Notes: generated by a model from the sequence alone, not told the origin. A DNA stretch of 64,000 bases from Candidatus Obscuribacterales bacterium (GCA_019752635.1 JAIELX010000016.1:96275-160274), one strand, 5' to 3'; positions 1-9,668 are shown, counted from the stretch's first letter. Made by a program: numbers and translations.

Positions 1-1725
1 GCCCGCGACGACCATTGCCCAGGTGTCGTTGACCAGGTTGAAGCGCTCGGTACCGTTCAACTTATCGAATACGCCGTTGGTCACCTTCTGGAGAAGATCG
101 GAAGAGTAGCGCACGCGATAGAAGCCGTGTCCGCCAGCGTTAACGACGACGTAATCCGCGGCACTTCCTAGATCTACAGTGGTGCTTTCTTCGGTAAGCA
201 AAACTTTCTTCTGCTCACGCTTGTCACCGCGAGCTACCTCGATGATGATCGGCACATGGAAAAGTTGTTTCTCGCGGGTCTTATCCGGCAAGAAATAGAA
301 TCGCTCTTGCGAGAGTTTGAGCTTGGTGCCTTCAAGCGAAACACTGATGACCGGATGTCCCTTTTGGAATATCCAGGAATCCATCATTGCTCGCACGGGA
401 GCCTTAGACTCGTGCTCGATAGCGTCCCAGAGATCGCCTGTTTCCGTGTTGGCGAACTGGTGCTTGTTCAAGTAATAGCTCACGCCCTTACGGAATGCAT
501 CCTTGTCCAGGAATTGCTCAAGCATGCGCAATACTGATGCGCCTTTCTCATAGGTCAACACGTCGAACATTGCTTCGCATTCGTGCGGATGGCGTACGGG
601 AAACTCAATCGGGCGAGTGGCAACAAGGCTGTCAGTCAGAAATGCAGCAGCGCGCGAAACGCCGAAGGTGCTCCATCTTTGCCATTCCGGCTTGAACGCA
701 TCCACTGCCAGCATTTCAGCAAAAGTCGCAAATGCTTCGTTTAACCATATGCCGTTCCACCAACTCATCGTTGTGAGATCGCCAAACCACATGTGCGCAA
801 TTTCGTGAGCAACCACGTCCGCGATACGCTCCAACTCTGTATGCGAAGCATTCTCTTGATCGACAAGCAATGCGGTTTCGCGATACGTTACGCAACCAAG
901 ATTCTCCATTGCGCCAAAGGCGAAATCAGGAATCGCAATCATGTCCAGCTTGTCGCCGGCATAAGGCACGCTGTAGTACTTCTCAAAGAAGTTCAGCGAG
1001 TGGACGCCAATGCCTACAGCAAAGGGAGTCAGCTTTTCCTTGCCGGGGGAGCACCAGACGCGCACAGGCGTCTTGCCGGCCATTGCAACTTCGGTACCAA
1101 CAAGTTCGCCGACCACATACGCCACCAGATAGGTAGACATTTTGATGGTGTCTTTGAATTCAACTTGCTTCTTGCCATTGCCGAGCTTCTTTTCGCTGGC
1201 AACGCTTGCGTTCGATAGCGCAGTCAAATGTTCATCTACTATCAAAGTAGACTGGTAGACCGCCTTGAAATCCGGCTCGTCGAAGCAGGGAAACGCACGG
1301 CGCGCATCCGTAGCTTCGAACTGCGTTACAGCCATCACTTTTGGATTGCCCTGCGCATCCTTATAAGTGCTTCGATAGAACCCGCGCAGCTTGTCATTCA
1401 GTGCGCCGGTAAATTTGATGAGGAGGCTTTGCTTGCCCGGCTTGAGCGATTCTTTGAAAGTAAGCTTCAGGCGTTCATTTTCCGGGAGCAATGCGATGGT
1501 AGCTTCTTGATTGCCGGCCTTGGCCGAATGTACTTCCAGCTCCAGGGCGTTCAGCAGAACTTCGGTGACTGGTTCTTTGACTTCCACTTCAATTGTTACT
1601 TCCCCGTCAAACTTGAACTTTTCAAGGTCCGGGCTCAAAGTAATTTGATAGCGAACAGGTATAACCGTGCGCGGCAACCTGTATTCCAGTGTTTCCGCTT
1701 CCGCAACCGCCGATGTCGTAGACAT
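1..1725 (-). CDS. M1 family aminopeptidase (PepN-like), 3' end cut by window edge
   Basis: Zinc metallo-aminopeptidase that removes N-terminal residues from peptides. The reverse strand is open from the ATG at 1725 to the window edge (575 codons, no stop), so the C-terminus is missing. The N-terminal beta domain (YRLPRTVIPVRYQI, near residue 14) is followed by the substrate-binding GAMEN motif near residue 270 and the zinc motif HEIAHMWFGDL near residue 305, with the third zinc ligand in NEAFA about 20 residues later. An AGGAGG Shine-Dalgarno at 1731-1736 fixes the start. No signal peptide is seen, so it is probably cytoplasmic. It diverges from transketolase across a 264 bp spacer. Family assignment is secure; substrate range cannot be read. 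Confidence 0.93.
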   Translation of the reverse strand, partial: MSTTSAVAEAETLEYRLPRTVIPVRYQITLSPDLEKFKFDGEVTIEVEVKEPVTEVLLNALELEVHSAKAGNQEATIALLPENERLKLTFKESLKPGKQSLLIKFTGALNDKLRGFYRSTYKDAQGNPKVMAVTQFEATDARRAFPCFDEPDFKAVYQSTLIVDEHLTALSNASVASEKKLGNGKKQVEFKDTIKMSTYLVAYVVGELVGTEVAMAGKTPVRVWCSPGKEKLTPFAVGIGVHSLNFFEKYYSVPYAGDKLDMIAIPDFAFGAMENLGCVTYRETALLVDQENASHTELERIADVVAHEIAHMWFGDLTTMSWWNGIWLNEAFATFAEMLAVDAFKPEWQRWSTFGVSRAAAFLTDSLVATRPIEFPVRHPHECEAMFDVLTYEKGASVLRMLEQFLDKDAFRKGVSYYLNKHQFANTETGDLWDAIEHESKAPVRAMMDSWIFQKGHPVISVSLEGTKLKLSQERFYFLPDKTREKQLFHVPIIIEVARGDKREQKKVLLTEESTTVDLGSAADYVVVNAGGHGFYRVRYSSDLLQKVTNGVFDKLNGTERFNLVNDTWAMVVAG

Positions 1726-1989
1726 GTTTGCCTCCTGCGCTAACCAGTATTAATCGTGAATGCCTTCTGCATCAACGCCAGCATACGGGCAAATCTGTAA
1801 CCCGGCTCCTGCAGACAATCTCCTGGACATCACTTCTCAAGAGAGTGCCCGTGGCGCTGAAGAATGAGAGAGAGATTACCACAAGAAGCACATGCGATGT
1901 ACATAGCATCAATCAAGACATTTAAGTAGAATATGCGTTCGTGTCCGGGGCGCGCCCGGTGGGTCGTCAGATCGAGGTACATCGTCATA

Positions 1990-3843
1990 ATGGTTGAAGT
2001 TCAAGTTTCCAAGGTAGAGACATGGCGTCAGTTAGCCCGGCAATTGCGGGTAGACAGCATCCGTTGCACCACGGCAGCCGGGTCGGGACACCCGACATCA
2101 TCCATGTCCGCCGCGGACATAATGGCCGTGCTGATGGAGAAGTACCTCCGGTACGACTTCAACGATCCGGCCTATCCCAACAATGATCGATTGATTTTCT
2201 CCAAGGGACATGCCGCTCCGCTGCTTTATTCGTTCTACAAAGCCGCCGGCGCCATCGACGACAAAGAGCTTCTGAGCTTGCGCAAGATGGGAAGCCGCTT
2301 GGAAGGGCACCCGGTGCCGGAAGTGCTGCCGTGGGTGGACGTTGCAACCGGATCGCTCGGACAGGGGCTCTGCATGGGCGTCGGGATGGCGATGAACGGG
2401 AAATCTCTGGACAAGCTCCCCTATCGCGTCTGGGTACTGATGGGAGACAGCGAAACCGCCGAGGGCTCCGTATGGGAAGCTTTCAATACAGCCTCGTTCT
2501 ACAATCTGGACAACCTGATTGCCATCATTGACATGAACAGACTGGGACAGCGCGGTCCGACAGAGCTGCAATGGCAGTCGGAAGTTTATGCCAACCGCGC
2601 CCGCGCATTTGGCTGGCACGCCATCGAAATCGACGGGCACAATTGCGAGCAGGTTGACGCCGCATTTGCCGAAGCAATCAAAATCACCGGCAAACCAACC
2701 GTCATAATCGCCAAAACCGAAAAAGGACATGGCGCATCGCTGACGGCAAACAAAGAGAACTGGCACGGCAAAGCTCTCTCCAAGGAGCAGGCGGCCGAGG
2801 CCATAAAGGAACTGGGCGGCGAAACAAACACAGTAATCAAAGTGCAAGCTCCCACTAAGGTCGATTTCAAAGCACCCGGCAAGAACGGCGAGTTCAAGGC
2901 CCCGGTGTACGACAAGCCGGCGGCCACTCGAGAAGCATATGGTGATGCGCTTAGAGCGGTCGGGGCCTACCGCCAGGACGTGGTGGTACTCGACGCTGAA
3001 GTGGGCAACTCCACCTTCTCGGAGCGCTTTAAAGAGGCTTATCCGGATCGTTTCTTCGAGATGTATATTGCCGAACAACAAATGGTTGGTGCGGCACTGG
3101 GATTTGCAACTCGCGGTAAAGTAGCATTTGCCTCGACTTTCGCAGCTTTCCTGACTCGCGCCTACGACTTCGTCCGCATGGGAGCCGTTTCGCGATGCAC
3201 GATCAGCTTGTGCGGTTCCCACGCTGGCGTTTCAATCGGGCAAGATGGACCGTCGCAAATGGCGCTTGAAGATCTGGCGATGATGCGAGCCATTGGTGGC
3301 AGCACCGTGCTTTATCCATCGGATGCAGTTTCCGCTTGCCACCTCGTCAATTCGATGGCGGATTTGAAAGGCATCAGCTACATGCGCACCACAAGAGAGA
3401 AAACACCCATTCTCTACAACAATGATGAAAAGTTTCCGATAGGCGGAAGCAAAACCTTGCGCAAATCCGACTCCGATAAAGCGACATTGATTGCCGCAGG
3501 CATCACTTTGCACGAAAGCGTAAAGGCTGCCGACCAACTGAAAGCAGAAGGCATAAATGTTCGCATAATCGATCTCTATTCATTGAAGCCGATCGACAAA
3601 GCAACATTGCACAAGGCTGCCGAAGAAACAGGATTGCTGATTACCGTTGAAGACCACTGGCCCGAAGGTGGTATCGGCGATGCCGTTTTGGAAGCTTTCG
3701 CCGATGGTGGCAAAACATTGCCGCGCGTGGTCAAACTTGCGGTGAAGGGTATGCCGGCATGCGGCGCACCGGATGAGCTGATGGATCAAGCAGGAATCGA
3801 CGCTAAGCACATTGTTGCCGCCGTGAAACAGCACATCAAATAG
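1990..3843 (+). CDS. tkt: transketolase
   Basis: Thiamine-diphosphate enzyme moving two-carbon units between ketoses and aldoses in the pentose phosphate/Calvin-type sugar shuffle. Seen in order: N-terminal GHPTSSMSAADIMA, the ThDP/metal region GDSETAEGSVWEA with IIDMNRLGQ, and a C-terminal pyrimidine/transketolase domain with the Glu-containing EMYIAEQQMVG segment. At 617 aa it matches the shorter, animal-like transketolase type rather than the ~660 aa E. coli type. The metal motif has GDS where GDG is common. The frame stays open upstream to 1933, but the protein similarity begins at the ATG at 1990 (MVEVQVSKVETW); no strong Shine-Dalgarno is visible, so the start is moderately certain. The 3863 gene follows after 19 bp. 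Confidence 0.94.
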   Translation: MVEVQVSKVETWRQLARQLRVDSIRCTTAAGSGHPTSSMSAADIMAVLMEKYLRYDFNDPAYPNNDRLIFSKGHAAPLLYSFYKAAGAIDDKELLSLRKMGSRLEGHPVPEVLPWVDVATGSLGQGLCMGVGMAMNGKSLDKLPYRVWVLMGDSETAEGSVWEAFNTASFYNLDNLIAIIDMNRLGQRGPTELQWQSEVYANRARAFGWHAIEIDGHNCEQVDAAFAEAIKITGKPTVIIAKTEKGHGASLTANKENWHGKALSKEQAAEAIKELGGETNTVIKVQAPTKVDFKAPGKNGEFKAPVYDKPAATREAYGDALRAVGAYRQDVVVLDAEVGNSTFSERFKEAYPDRFFEMYIAEQQMVGAALGFATRGKVAFASTFAAFLTRAYDFVRMGAVSRCTISLCGSHAGVSIGQDGPSQMALEDLAMMRAIGGSTVLYPSDAVSACHLVNSMADLKGISYMRTTREKTPILYNNDEKFPIGGSKTLRKSDSDKATLIAAGITLHESVKAADQLKAEGINVRIIDLYSLKPIDKATLHKAAEETGLLITVEDHWPEGGIGDAVLEAFADGGKTLPRVVKLAVKGMPACGAPDELMDQAGIDAKHIVAAVKQHIK

Positions 3844-3862
3844 CCCCTCGAGGGAGGCAACC

Positions 3863-4282
3863 GTGTCCTGGCAAGACTGGGCCGAAAGGCAGAAGCTGCG
3901 AGTGGACCTGGCTACGCTAGGCAGGCATGTCAGTGCGTTAAAAACTGAACACGAAACGGTTGCTTCAGTAAGCAGCCGCATGGTGGGCAGCCGCATTCAC
4001 AGAGCCAGCGCGGATTACTGGCGCGCTGTCAAAGCATTCTCGAAAGAGGACTTTGACAGCGCCCGTAACATGATTGACGCCGGGATGGTGGAAACGGACT
4101 TCATTCGAAAGCTGTTGGACGCCGAAACTGCCGAGCGTGAGCTCGGCGAAGGGCTCTACTTCGAGTACTCGGACAAAACCGACAAGCACTCTTCTCTAGC
4201 GCGCATAGACAGATCGCTAATGGAAGTTGCGCTGGAGCTACAATCGCTCGTGAGCTATTGCCGAAGGAAAACACGGCATTGA
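3863..4282 (+). CDS. hypothetical helical-repeat protein (139 aa)
   Basis: Function not recognised. GTG start with a good GGGAGG ribosome site 6 nt upstream, 19 nt after tkt, so probably cotranscribed with it. The product is charged and all-helical by appearance. Residues ~50-86 (ADYWRAVKAFSKEDFDSARN and on) contain a two-helix, TPR-like unit that recurs four times in the next gene. The end overlaps the 4258 gene by 25 nt in another frame, so the two could be translationally coupled or could be one gene split by a frameshift. No signal peptide or membrane segment. Confidence 0.7.
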   Translation: MSWQDWAERQKLRVDLATLGRHVSALKTEHETVASVSSRMVGSRIHRASADYWRAVKAFSKEDFDSARNMIDAGMVETDFIRKLLDAETAERELGEGLYFEYSDKTDKHSSLARIDRSLMEVALELQSLVSYCRRKTRH

Positions 4283-5436
4283 TCAAACTCGTTAACGAGG
4301 CCATAGCTAAGTGGCATGTCGAGCGACTGTCGACGATGATTGTACGCATGCGACATTGGTTGAAACGCGGCGATGGAACAGACCCGGCATTGATCAAACA
4401 ACATCTCGGTCAGGCGGAGGAACACTTCAACGACGCCATCAGCGCACTCAAGTTCAACAAATACCAGCAAGCGATGTACGCATGCCAACGAGGCCTCTCA
4501 CAGATCGGCATGGCACAACTGCTCACCACATATGGTGATGATCTCAATCAGATTGTCGCCAAAGCGAACACCATTGAACGATCTACGCGAAAGAAGCCGG
4601 AAGAACAAGAGTTGATCGGCTATCTAGCTTCTTCGCTTGCGGAGATGAAGATGTCCATCGAGTACAGCAACTTTCACGTCAGCGATCGAGCACAGACTTT
4701 ATTGAACAGCTCGATGGACTTTTACAATGACTGTTTGTCCGCCCTGAAGCAGGCAGAAAACGAGGCAGCCAAACGCAAAGCCCAAGCGGGATTGCTCCAA
4801 CTAAGCCTTGCAGGACGAATAATCAGCGCCGAAAACGACATGTCGTTGCCCGGCTGGCGCGGTCTGAACAATCCTGTTCTTGGCGCTCCGTTGAGGCGCG
4901 TTGATGAGTTGCTGGAGCAAATAGTAACGTGCAGGACCGCCATGAAGAGACTGACAGCTAACAAAGGCAGTGCCGCGCGCTTGAGATACGACAAAGCGTT
5001 GAAGCACTACAACGAAGCAATCAGCTCCTTCTCCATGGGCAGCAACGCCCACGCGCAGTCACTTATCCGAAGTGCAACAGAAGAAATAGAAGAAGCAATC
5101 AACGCAGCTAACGGCGCAAGTCTCGAAGGCGACGAAGGAAACTCAAACGATGCTGACGACGAAGAGCTGCAGCGAGAGCCGCTTGCAGATGTTCCTTCAA
5201 TTATTGCCTCGGTAGCTTCACTTGTTGAGACACTCCCTTTGTCAAAAAAAGAAGTAGCGCTTAAGAGAATGCACACCGTAACTCAACTATACAAGGATGC
5301 TATTCGCGCAACAAAGAAAGAACGATTTGTTGAGGCGGAGAAGCTAGCCGCAGACTCACTTATGGAGTTGGATCTGCTGAGACATTTCATGCTTTCACAG
5401 TCGGAGCGCAGCACTGCCGAACACGAAAAGTATTGA
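4258..5436 (+). CDS. hypothetical helical-repeat protein (392 aa)
   Basis: Function not recognised. A helical cytoplasmic-looking protein with four copies of a ~37-residue two-helix unit at about residues 54-89, 153-190, 248-284 and 342-378. Each has the pattern aromatic-x2-A-I/L, then a run ending near E-x2-hydrophobic (for example HFNDAISALK, HYNEAISSFS, LYKDAIRATK). Units are spaced ~95 residues apart, so they are not a continuous TPR superhelix. An acidic linker lies near residues 290-315. The start is uncertain: TTG at 4258 lies inside the previous gene without a clear Shine-Dalgarno. It converges on the HPt gene with a gap of only 5 bp. Confidence 0.7.
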   Translation: MPKENTALIKLVNEAIAKWHVERLSTMIVRMRHWLKRGDGTDPALIKQHLGQAEEHFNDAISALKFNKYQQAMYACQRGLSQIGMAQLLTTYGDDLNQIVAKANTIERSTRKKPEEQELIGYLASSLAEMKMSIEYSNFHVSDRAQTLLNSSMDFYNDCLSALKQAENEAAKRKAQAGLLQLSLAGRIISAENDMSLPGWRGLNNPVLGAPLRRVDELLEQIVTCRTAMKRLTANKGSAARLRYDKALKHYNEAISSFSMGSNAHAQSLIRSATEEIEEAINAANGASLEGDEGNSNDADDEELQREPLADVPSIIASVASLVETLPLSKKEVALKRMHTVTQLYKDAIRATKKERFVEAEKLAADSLMELDLLRHFMLSQSERSTAEHEKY

Positions 5437-5441
5437 GTAAA

Positions 5442-5807
5442 TCAAGAGTACCGCTCAAAACTACATCGCAGCGCAGCCAGCTCAGTTTTCAGTTCGCGAA
5501 CTATGTCTTGCACATTAGTCCAATCGCCTTCCTTGGCGCTAAGCTCGATCTCGGCCGACAGCATTTGAATCTTTCTTGCTTGCAACATGCCACTCACCCC
5601 CTTTAGCGAATGAGCAACCATGCTCACTACCGGCACACTGCGAGTCGCAATCCCTGTTTCCAATTCTCCTATTCGACTTTCATTCTCGGTGATGAAGAGG
5701 CGCAGAAGGGTCAGCGTTCGCTCAGCGCCATACTGCCGTTGCAGGCCGTCAAAATCAATTCCGCACTTCTCGGAGTTGCTAAAGTTAATCAAATTGAGCA
5801 CCCTCAT
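5442..5807 (-). CDS. HPt (histidine phosphotransfer) domain protein
   Basis: Single-domain phosphorelay protein expected to carry a phosphoryl group between receiver domains. The diagnostic helix reads AHSLKGVSGML, making His66 the likely phosphorylated residue, with Lys69 and Gly70 as in the family. The 121 aa length is normal for a stand-alone HPt. No histidine kinase or response regulator lies nearby, so partners must be elsewhere. It converges tail-to-tail on the 4258 helical-repeat gene. The family call is firm; the pathway is unknown. Confidence 0.85.
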   Translation of the reverse strand: MRVLNLINFSNSEKCGIDFDGLQRQYGAERTLTLLRLFITENESRIGELETGIATRSVPVVSMVAHSLKGVSGMLQARKIQMLSAEIELSAKEGDWTNVQDIVRELKTELAALRCSFERYS

Positions 5808-5961
5808 GCAGCTAAAGGCAAGAGTTTCCAGTGCTACCGGGCGAAGGGAAAACGTTCACCCTTGCGACCATTAGTGTCAGAAGTCGCAGTAACCAATAGA
5901 TCGATTATAACCCCAGTTTGCAGAAAGACGACTTTTCGTCTACTGGCAAAGAGGCTTGTTG

Positions 5962-7362
5962 TTACCGTGCCGACGAGTTACTCGCAGGAGTTGAATCTTT
6001 TCCTGCTTGCTCGGCACTTGAACCGGCGGTTGGACCGGGCGGGGGGCTAGTCCCGGGAGCCGCCGGTGCAGGAGAAGGAGCAGTACTAGAATGTTTAGAG
6101 GGCTCCGGTGCGATTGGCTTATCCAAATCGATATCTTCAACGGAGCGGTCAGCAGGAGGTTGAGGAGTGTTTGATGATTCTGAGCCACCATCTAAGACAT
6201 CATTTAGACGCGGATCAGATGGTTCATCAACGCTGTTAGGTGGCGGGGCCGCCTGGGCGGGAAACAACCGATCGTACAATGCAGTCGGCAACACGGGCTT
6301 CAACAGCGCAGGCAGTTGCCCGCTGCCGCCCAGCACGAAATACCAGATCAAGACGCAACCGATGCTGGCTTGCGCCGCAACAAAAATCGTTGTCCACGAT
6401 TGCGTCTGCTTCTTTGCCGGCGCCAAAGCATCCGACACTTCCCGCGCCACTGCCGATGCCGCCGCCGCAGAAAGTTCATAAACACGTTGGCTGTCTACTT
6501 CCAGGCTAGCGTGAGCGATTTCGCTAATTGCGCCCTCAGAAGCTTGCCGCGCCATGCGCATAGCCTCGTCATAACAATGTTGTTGAACTTTGTTTTTTGG
6601 AACGCCTGTTACATCCTTCAAAGCTTCTCTGGTGAGTTTTGCCGCCCGACGCTGTGCTTCAGCCTTAATGAGCGCCATTACTTCCTGACGCACAGTCTCC
6701 GCAGCCGCCTGGCGAGCCGCGGATTCTGCGGCTTCGCTAGCAACTTCCTCGCCCGCATCCTTAGCAATAGCACCGGCAGCAATAACCGCCGCAGTCTGCG
6801 CTGCTCGCCTGAGCTCCGGCGTAAATGCCCTGGTCGCGGCTTCAATCGCGGCCTTCTCCGCCTCGGTGCCAAGTACGGCGTGCAGAGTGTCATCATCCTG
6901 CTGTCCACTTGAGCGATCAAGCAGAACCAGCAGCGTAGCCAGAACTGCGCTTTCCAAAATCGGATTGCTCAAAGCTGGCAGTTGATCATTCAGCACCTTT
7001 CGAGCGGCCTCGGTAGCTGCAATCATTGCCCGATCTTTGCTCCAGGCTCGTACGGCCGCCAGCGCAGCATCTCGAGCAGCTGGTTCCGCAGCATCGGCTA
7101 CAACCTGCATAATGTTCGGGTACTTGGACGAGTCACGCAAATAGTGGTCAACGGTATCTCGAGCACCAGGGGCAGCTTTAACTACCACAGACTCCGCGAC
7201 AAAGCGAGCTGAAGAGTTTATGGCTTCATGAAGAGTGGCACGAGCGATCTCACCCGCCTCTTGATCAGCGACAACTGCGCAGGCTTTCAAACAAAGCCCG
7301 CTCGCCAGTTCCACCGCGTTGCGGCGCTGTGTGTCTGATATCAGTTCTGAAGTGATCTCCAC
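5962..7362 (-). CDS. Ala-rich single-pass membrane protein, unknown function
   Basis: Not recognised. The first ~325 residues are very Ala/Glu/Arg-rich and probably a long helical or coiled-coil region (runs such as EEVASEAAESAARQAA). One membrane segment follows (WTTIFVAAQASIGCVLIWYF, about residues 335-354), then a Pro/Ser/Ala-rich, low-complexity tail of ~110 residues. The layout suggests a cytoplasmic helical domain anchored in the membrane with a disordered tail on the other side, or the reverse. It is monocistronic as far as can be seen. The composition makes distant similarity searches unreliable, so no function is proposed. Confidence 0.7.
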   Translation of the reverse strand: MEITSELISDTQRRNAVELASGLCLKACAVVADQEAGEIARATLHEAINSSARFVAESVVVKAAPGARDTVDHYLRDSSKYPNIMQVVADAAEPAARDAALAAVRAWSKDRAMIAATEAARKVLNDQLPALSNPILESAVLATLLVLLDRSSGQQDDDTLHAVLGTEAEKAAIEAATRAFTPELRRAAQTAAVIAAGAIAKDAGEEVASEAAESAARQAAAETVRQEVMALIKAEAQRRAAKLTREALKDVTGVPKNKVQQHCYDEAMRMARQASEGAISEIAHASLEVDSQRVYELSAAAASAVAREVSDALAPAKKQTQSWTTIFVAAQASIGCVLIWYFVLGGSGQLPALLKPVLPTALYDRLFPAQAAPPPNSVDEPSDPRLNDVLDGGSESSNTPQPPADRSVEDIDLDKPIAPEPSKHSSTAPSPAPAAPGTSPPPGPTAGSSAEQAGKDSTPASNSSAR

Positions 7363-7546
7363 TATCGACTGACCAATCCCCTCTTCTGATTTTACCTAAG
7401 AGAATACTTGCCCATTCTTGCCCAATTCCACCCGATCTAAGGCGATTTTGCATCGTATATGAAAAAATTCCCAGGAGTTTGATTGAACTTTTTCACGAGT
7501 TCCTTCGTTTATAAGGTGGATGCACACACAAACGAGGTTCCTTCTC

Positions 7547-7888
7547 ATGACTACTGCCAAGCTAGCGAAACTCCTCTCTGTAGCTTTTTGCATGCTTTCT
7601 CTCAGCTCACTGATTCCAGCGGAAGCTCAAAATTACAGACAACGAGTCAACAATAGGCAAAATCGCCAACAAACCAGACTGAATCACGGTAAGAATAACG
7701 GTGAGCTCACAAAAGCTGAATGCGCCAGACTTCAAACCAGACAAACGTCGCTCGCATTGAGGGAAGCTCGATTCCGCAAAAGCGGAAACGGTCTTTCTCC
7801 AGCTGAGGCCGCTCGCCTCGAGAAACAACAAGACAACATCAGCAAACACATCTACAGACAAAAGCATGACGGTCAGGACCGAAACTAA
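7547..7888 (+). CDS. small secreted protein with repeated helical motif
   Basis: A 113 aa exported protein of unknown function. The ATG at 7547 is preferred over the upstream in-frame ATG at 7520 because a GAGG box sits 9 nt before it and the protein then opens with a clean signal peptide (KLAKLLSVAFCMLSLSSLIP, likely cut after AEA). The mature part is basic and has two related ~28-residue halves, GELTKAECARLQTRQ... and NGLSPAEAARLEKQQ..., ending in IYRQKHD. Short secreted proteins with this LT/LS-x-E-x-ARL pattern are widespread but uncharacterised. A long inverted repeat follows at 7917-7985. Confidence 0.7.
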   Translation: MTTAKLAKLLSVAFCMLSLSSLIPAEAQNYRQRVNNRQNRQQTRLNHGKNNGELTKAECARLQTRQTSLALREARFRKSGNGLSPAEAARLEKQQDNISKHIYRQKHDGQDRN

Positions 7889-7916
7889 CTCGGACCATCA
7901 GCCGTTGACCAGACTT

Positions 7917-7985
7917 GCAGCAGATGAGCGAAAGGGAACGCGATCAAATCACCGCTGAAAGCGGGTAACTTCGCTCATCTGCTGC
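7917..7985. terminator. 16-bp perfect inverted repeat between convergent genes
   Basis: Arms 7917-7932 (GCAGCAGATGAGCGAA) and 7970-7985 are exact reverse complements. The 37-nt loop holds a second perfect hairpin (CCGCT-gaa-AGCGG, 7952-7964). It lies between the secreted-protein gene (+) and purK (-), the place for a bidirectional transcription end, but there is no clear T-run. A structured RNA is an alternative. Confidence 0.5.
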
Positions 7986-8034
7986 GATACCCAACGCGAT
8001 ATTTTCCGCGTCCACGAAAGTAATGCGCTCACGT

Positions 8035-9180
8035 CTATCCGATACGAGCGGCGCTTAATCGATCCCGAGCCTTCATCACTATTTCCTGCGCTTCCTCTGT
8101 CCAGCGCGAACAAGCAGTAATGTGCCCCATCTTGCGTCCGGAACGAGCTTCAGTTTTGCCGTACAAATGCAAATGCACATCCGGAATCTCCAATGTATAA
8201 GACCATTCCGGCTCGCCGTGAGTCCAGAGATCGCCTAATAAATTTGCCATTGCTGCTGCCGAATGTGGTTCGGTTTTGCCCAGTGGCAAACCGGAAATGG
8301 CGCGGATATGCTGCTCAAACTGACTGGTCGGGCAGGCCTCCAGACTGTAGTGCCCCGAATTGTGCGGACGGGGAGCAATCTCGTTGATAAGCAATCGATC
8401 AGGCCCGACCAGAAAGAACTCCACGCACAGTAGCCCGCAGATGTCTAAGGATTCCATCACTGCGCAGGTTATCTCAATTGCTTCTGCAGCCAATCGCCAG
8501 TTTATTCTGGCCGGAACCGACGAAATATCCAGGATGTGATTCTTGTGAGTATTCTCGATCGGACCGAATGCCTTGACCTCTCCGTAAGTGCCTCTGGCAC
8601 CGATAACAGAGATTTCTTTGTCATAGCGAACATACTGTTCGACAATACAATCGGAACGCCCAAGCTCCTCGTAATACTTGATCGCATCAGCCTTGTCGGT
8701 TACAACACGCTGCCCTTTCCCATCATAGCCATAGCCACAAGTCTTCAAGACAGCCGGATATCCGACTTTTTCCAATGAATCAAACAATTCGTCAATGTTG
8801 CGCACATGCGCAAAACCAACAACAGGAAATCCATGATCCTGCAAATAAGTCTTTTCGCGAAGCCTGTTCTGCGATATTTGCAGGGCGTTTACAGACGGAG
8901 CCACACGAGTTTCTTCAGCCACTACTTTATAAGATGAGACTGGTATGTTTTCAAACTCCAAGGTAACCAAGTTCGCCTCACGCGCGAAAAGCCGCAAAGC
9001 GTCTACGTCTTCAAAGGAACTGACGATAGTCTTGGAACAAACCTGAGAGATTGGCGAATCATGTTCGGTGGTGTAGCCAATGACTCGATAGCCCATCTGC
9101 TGCGCGGACAGAGCCAGCATTCGCCCCAATTGACCGCCGCCAAGAATTCCGATTACTGAACCAGGCAGAATTGTTTTCAT
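8035..9180 (-). CDS. purK: N5-carboxyaminoimidazole ribonucleotide synthase
   Basis: ATP-grasp enzyme that carboxylates aminoimidazole ribonucleotide with bicarbonate in de novo purine synthesis. The N-terminus has the nucleotide-binding GILGGGQLGRMLA, the middle has the ATP-grasp core (VLKTCGYGYDGKGQ) and the metal-binding region INEIAPRPHNSGH. At 381 aa it is the usual PurK length. The ATG overlaps the purE stop by one base (TAATG), the signature of translational coupling, so PurE and PurK are made together and act in sequence. Confidence 0.96.
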   Translation of the reverse strand: MKTILPGSVIGILGGGQLGRMLALSAQQMGYRVIGYTTEHDSPISQVCSKTIVSSFEDVDALRLFAREANLVTLEFENIPVSSYKVVAEETRVAPSVNALQISQNRLREKTYLQDHGFPVVGFAHVRNIDELFDSLEKVGYPAVLKTCGYGYDGKGQRVVTDKADAIKYYEELGRSDCIVEQYVRYDKEISVIGARGTYGEVKAFGPIENTHKNHILDISSVPARINWRLAAEAIEITCAVMESLDICGLLCVEFFLVGPDRLLINEIAPRPHNSGHYSLEACPTSQFEQHIRAISGLPLGKTEPHSAAAMANLLGDLWTHGEPEWSYTLEIPDVHLHLYGKTEARSGRKMGHITACSRWTEEAQEIVMKARDRLSAARIG

Positions 9181-9668
9181 TAACTCAACGTCTCCGTCAT
9201 CACTTTTTCTTCTTGCGTTTTCCTGTATTGCTTCAACTTTTCTCGCAGGTCTGGAAATTCATTGCATAAAATCGCTATCGACAATAGCCCTGCATTGACT
9301 GCTCCGGCCCTGCCGATGGCCAGTGTAGCGGTCGGTATTCCTGCTGGCATTTGAACAATGGACAACAGTGAGTCCACACCGTGCAAAGCTTTAGATTCGA
9401 CAGGCACACCCAACACTGGCACTATAGTCTGAGCAGCCACCATTCCGGGTAAATGCGCAGCCCCTCCTGCACCGGCAATTATCACTCTCAGCCCGCGAAT
9501 TTCCGCGTCACGAGCATAGGTCCGCATCAATTCAGGAGTGCGATGCGCTGAGACCACCTTGCATTCATGCGGCACCCCGAACTCGGTAAGAATCTCATCG
9601 GCATGTTTCATGGTTTCCCAATCGGACTTGCTTCCCATGATAATGCCAACTAAAGCATCAAGTGCCAT
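9180..9668 (-). CDS. purE: N5-carboxyaminoimidazole ribonucleotide mutase
   Basis: Class I PurE, moving the carboxyl group of N5-CAIR to C4 to give CAIR. Motifs: [13 protein letters not shown] at the N-terminus, VVSAHRTPE with the active-site His, and the glycine-rich [14 protein letters not shown]. The 162 aa length is typical. A GGAGG box lies 8 nt before the ATG. It overlaps the end of tsaC by 11 nt upstream and purK by one base downstream, so the three form one operon. Confidence 0.97.
   Translation of the reverse strand: MALDALVGIIMGSKSDWETMKHADEILTEFGVPHECKVVSAHRTPELMRTYARDAEIRGLRVIIAGAGGAAHLPGMVAAQTIVPVLGVPVESKALHGVDSLLSIVQMPAGIPTATLAIGRAGAVNAGLLSIAILCNEFPDLREKLKQYRKTQEEKVMTETLS

Noticed and set aside
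2098..3222. 374-codon reverse frame inside tkt
   Set aside because: Lies wholly within a clear transketolase gene and shows no protein-like motifs.
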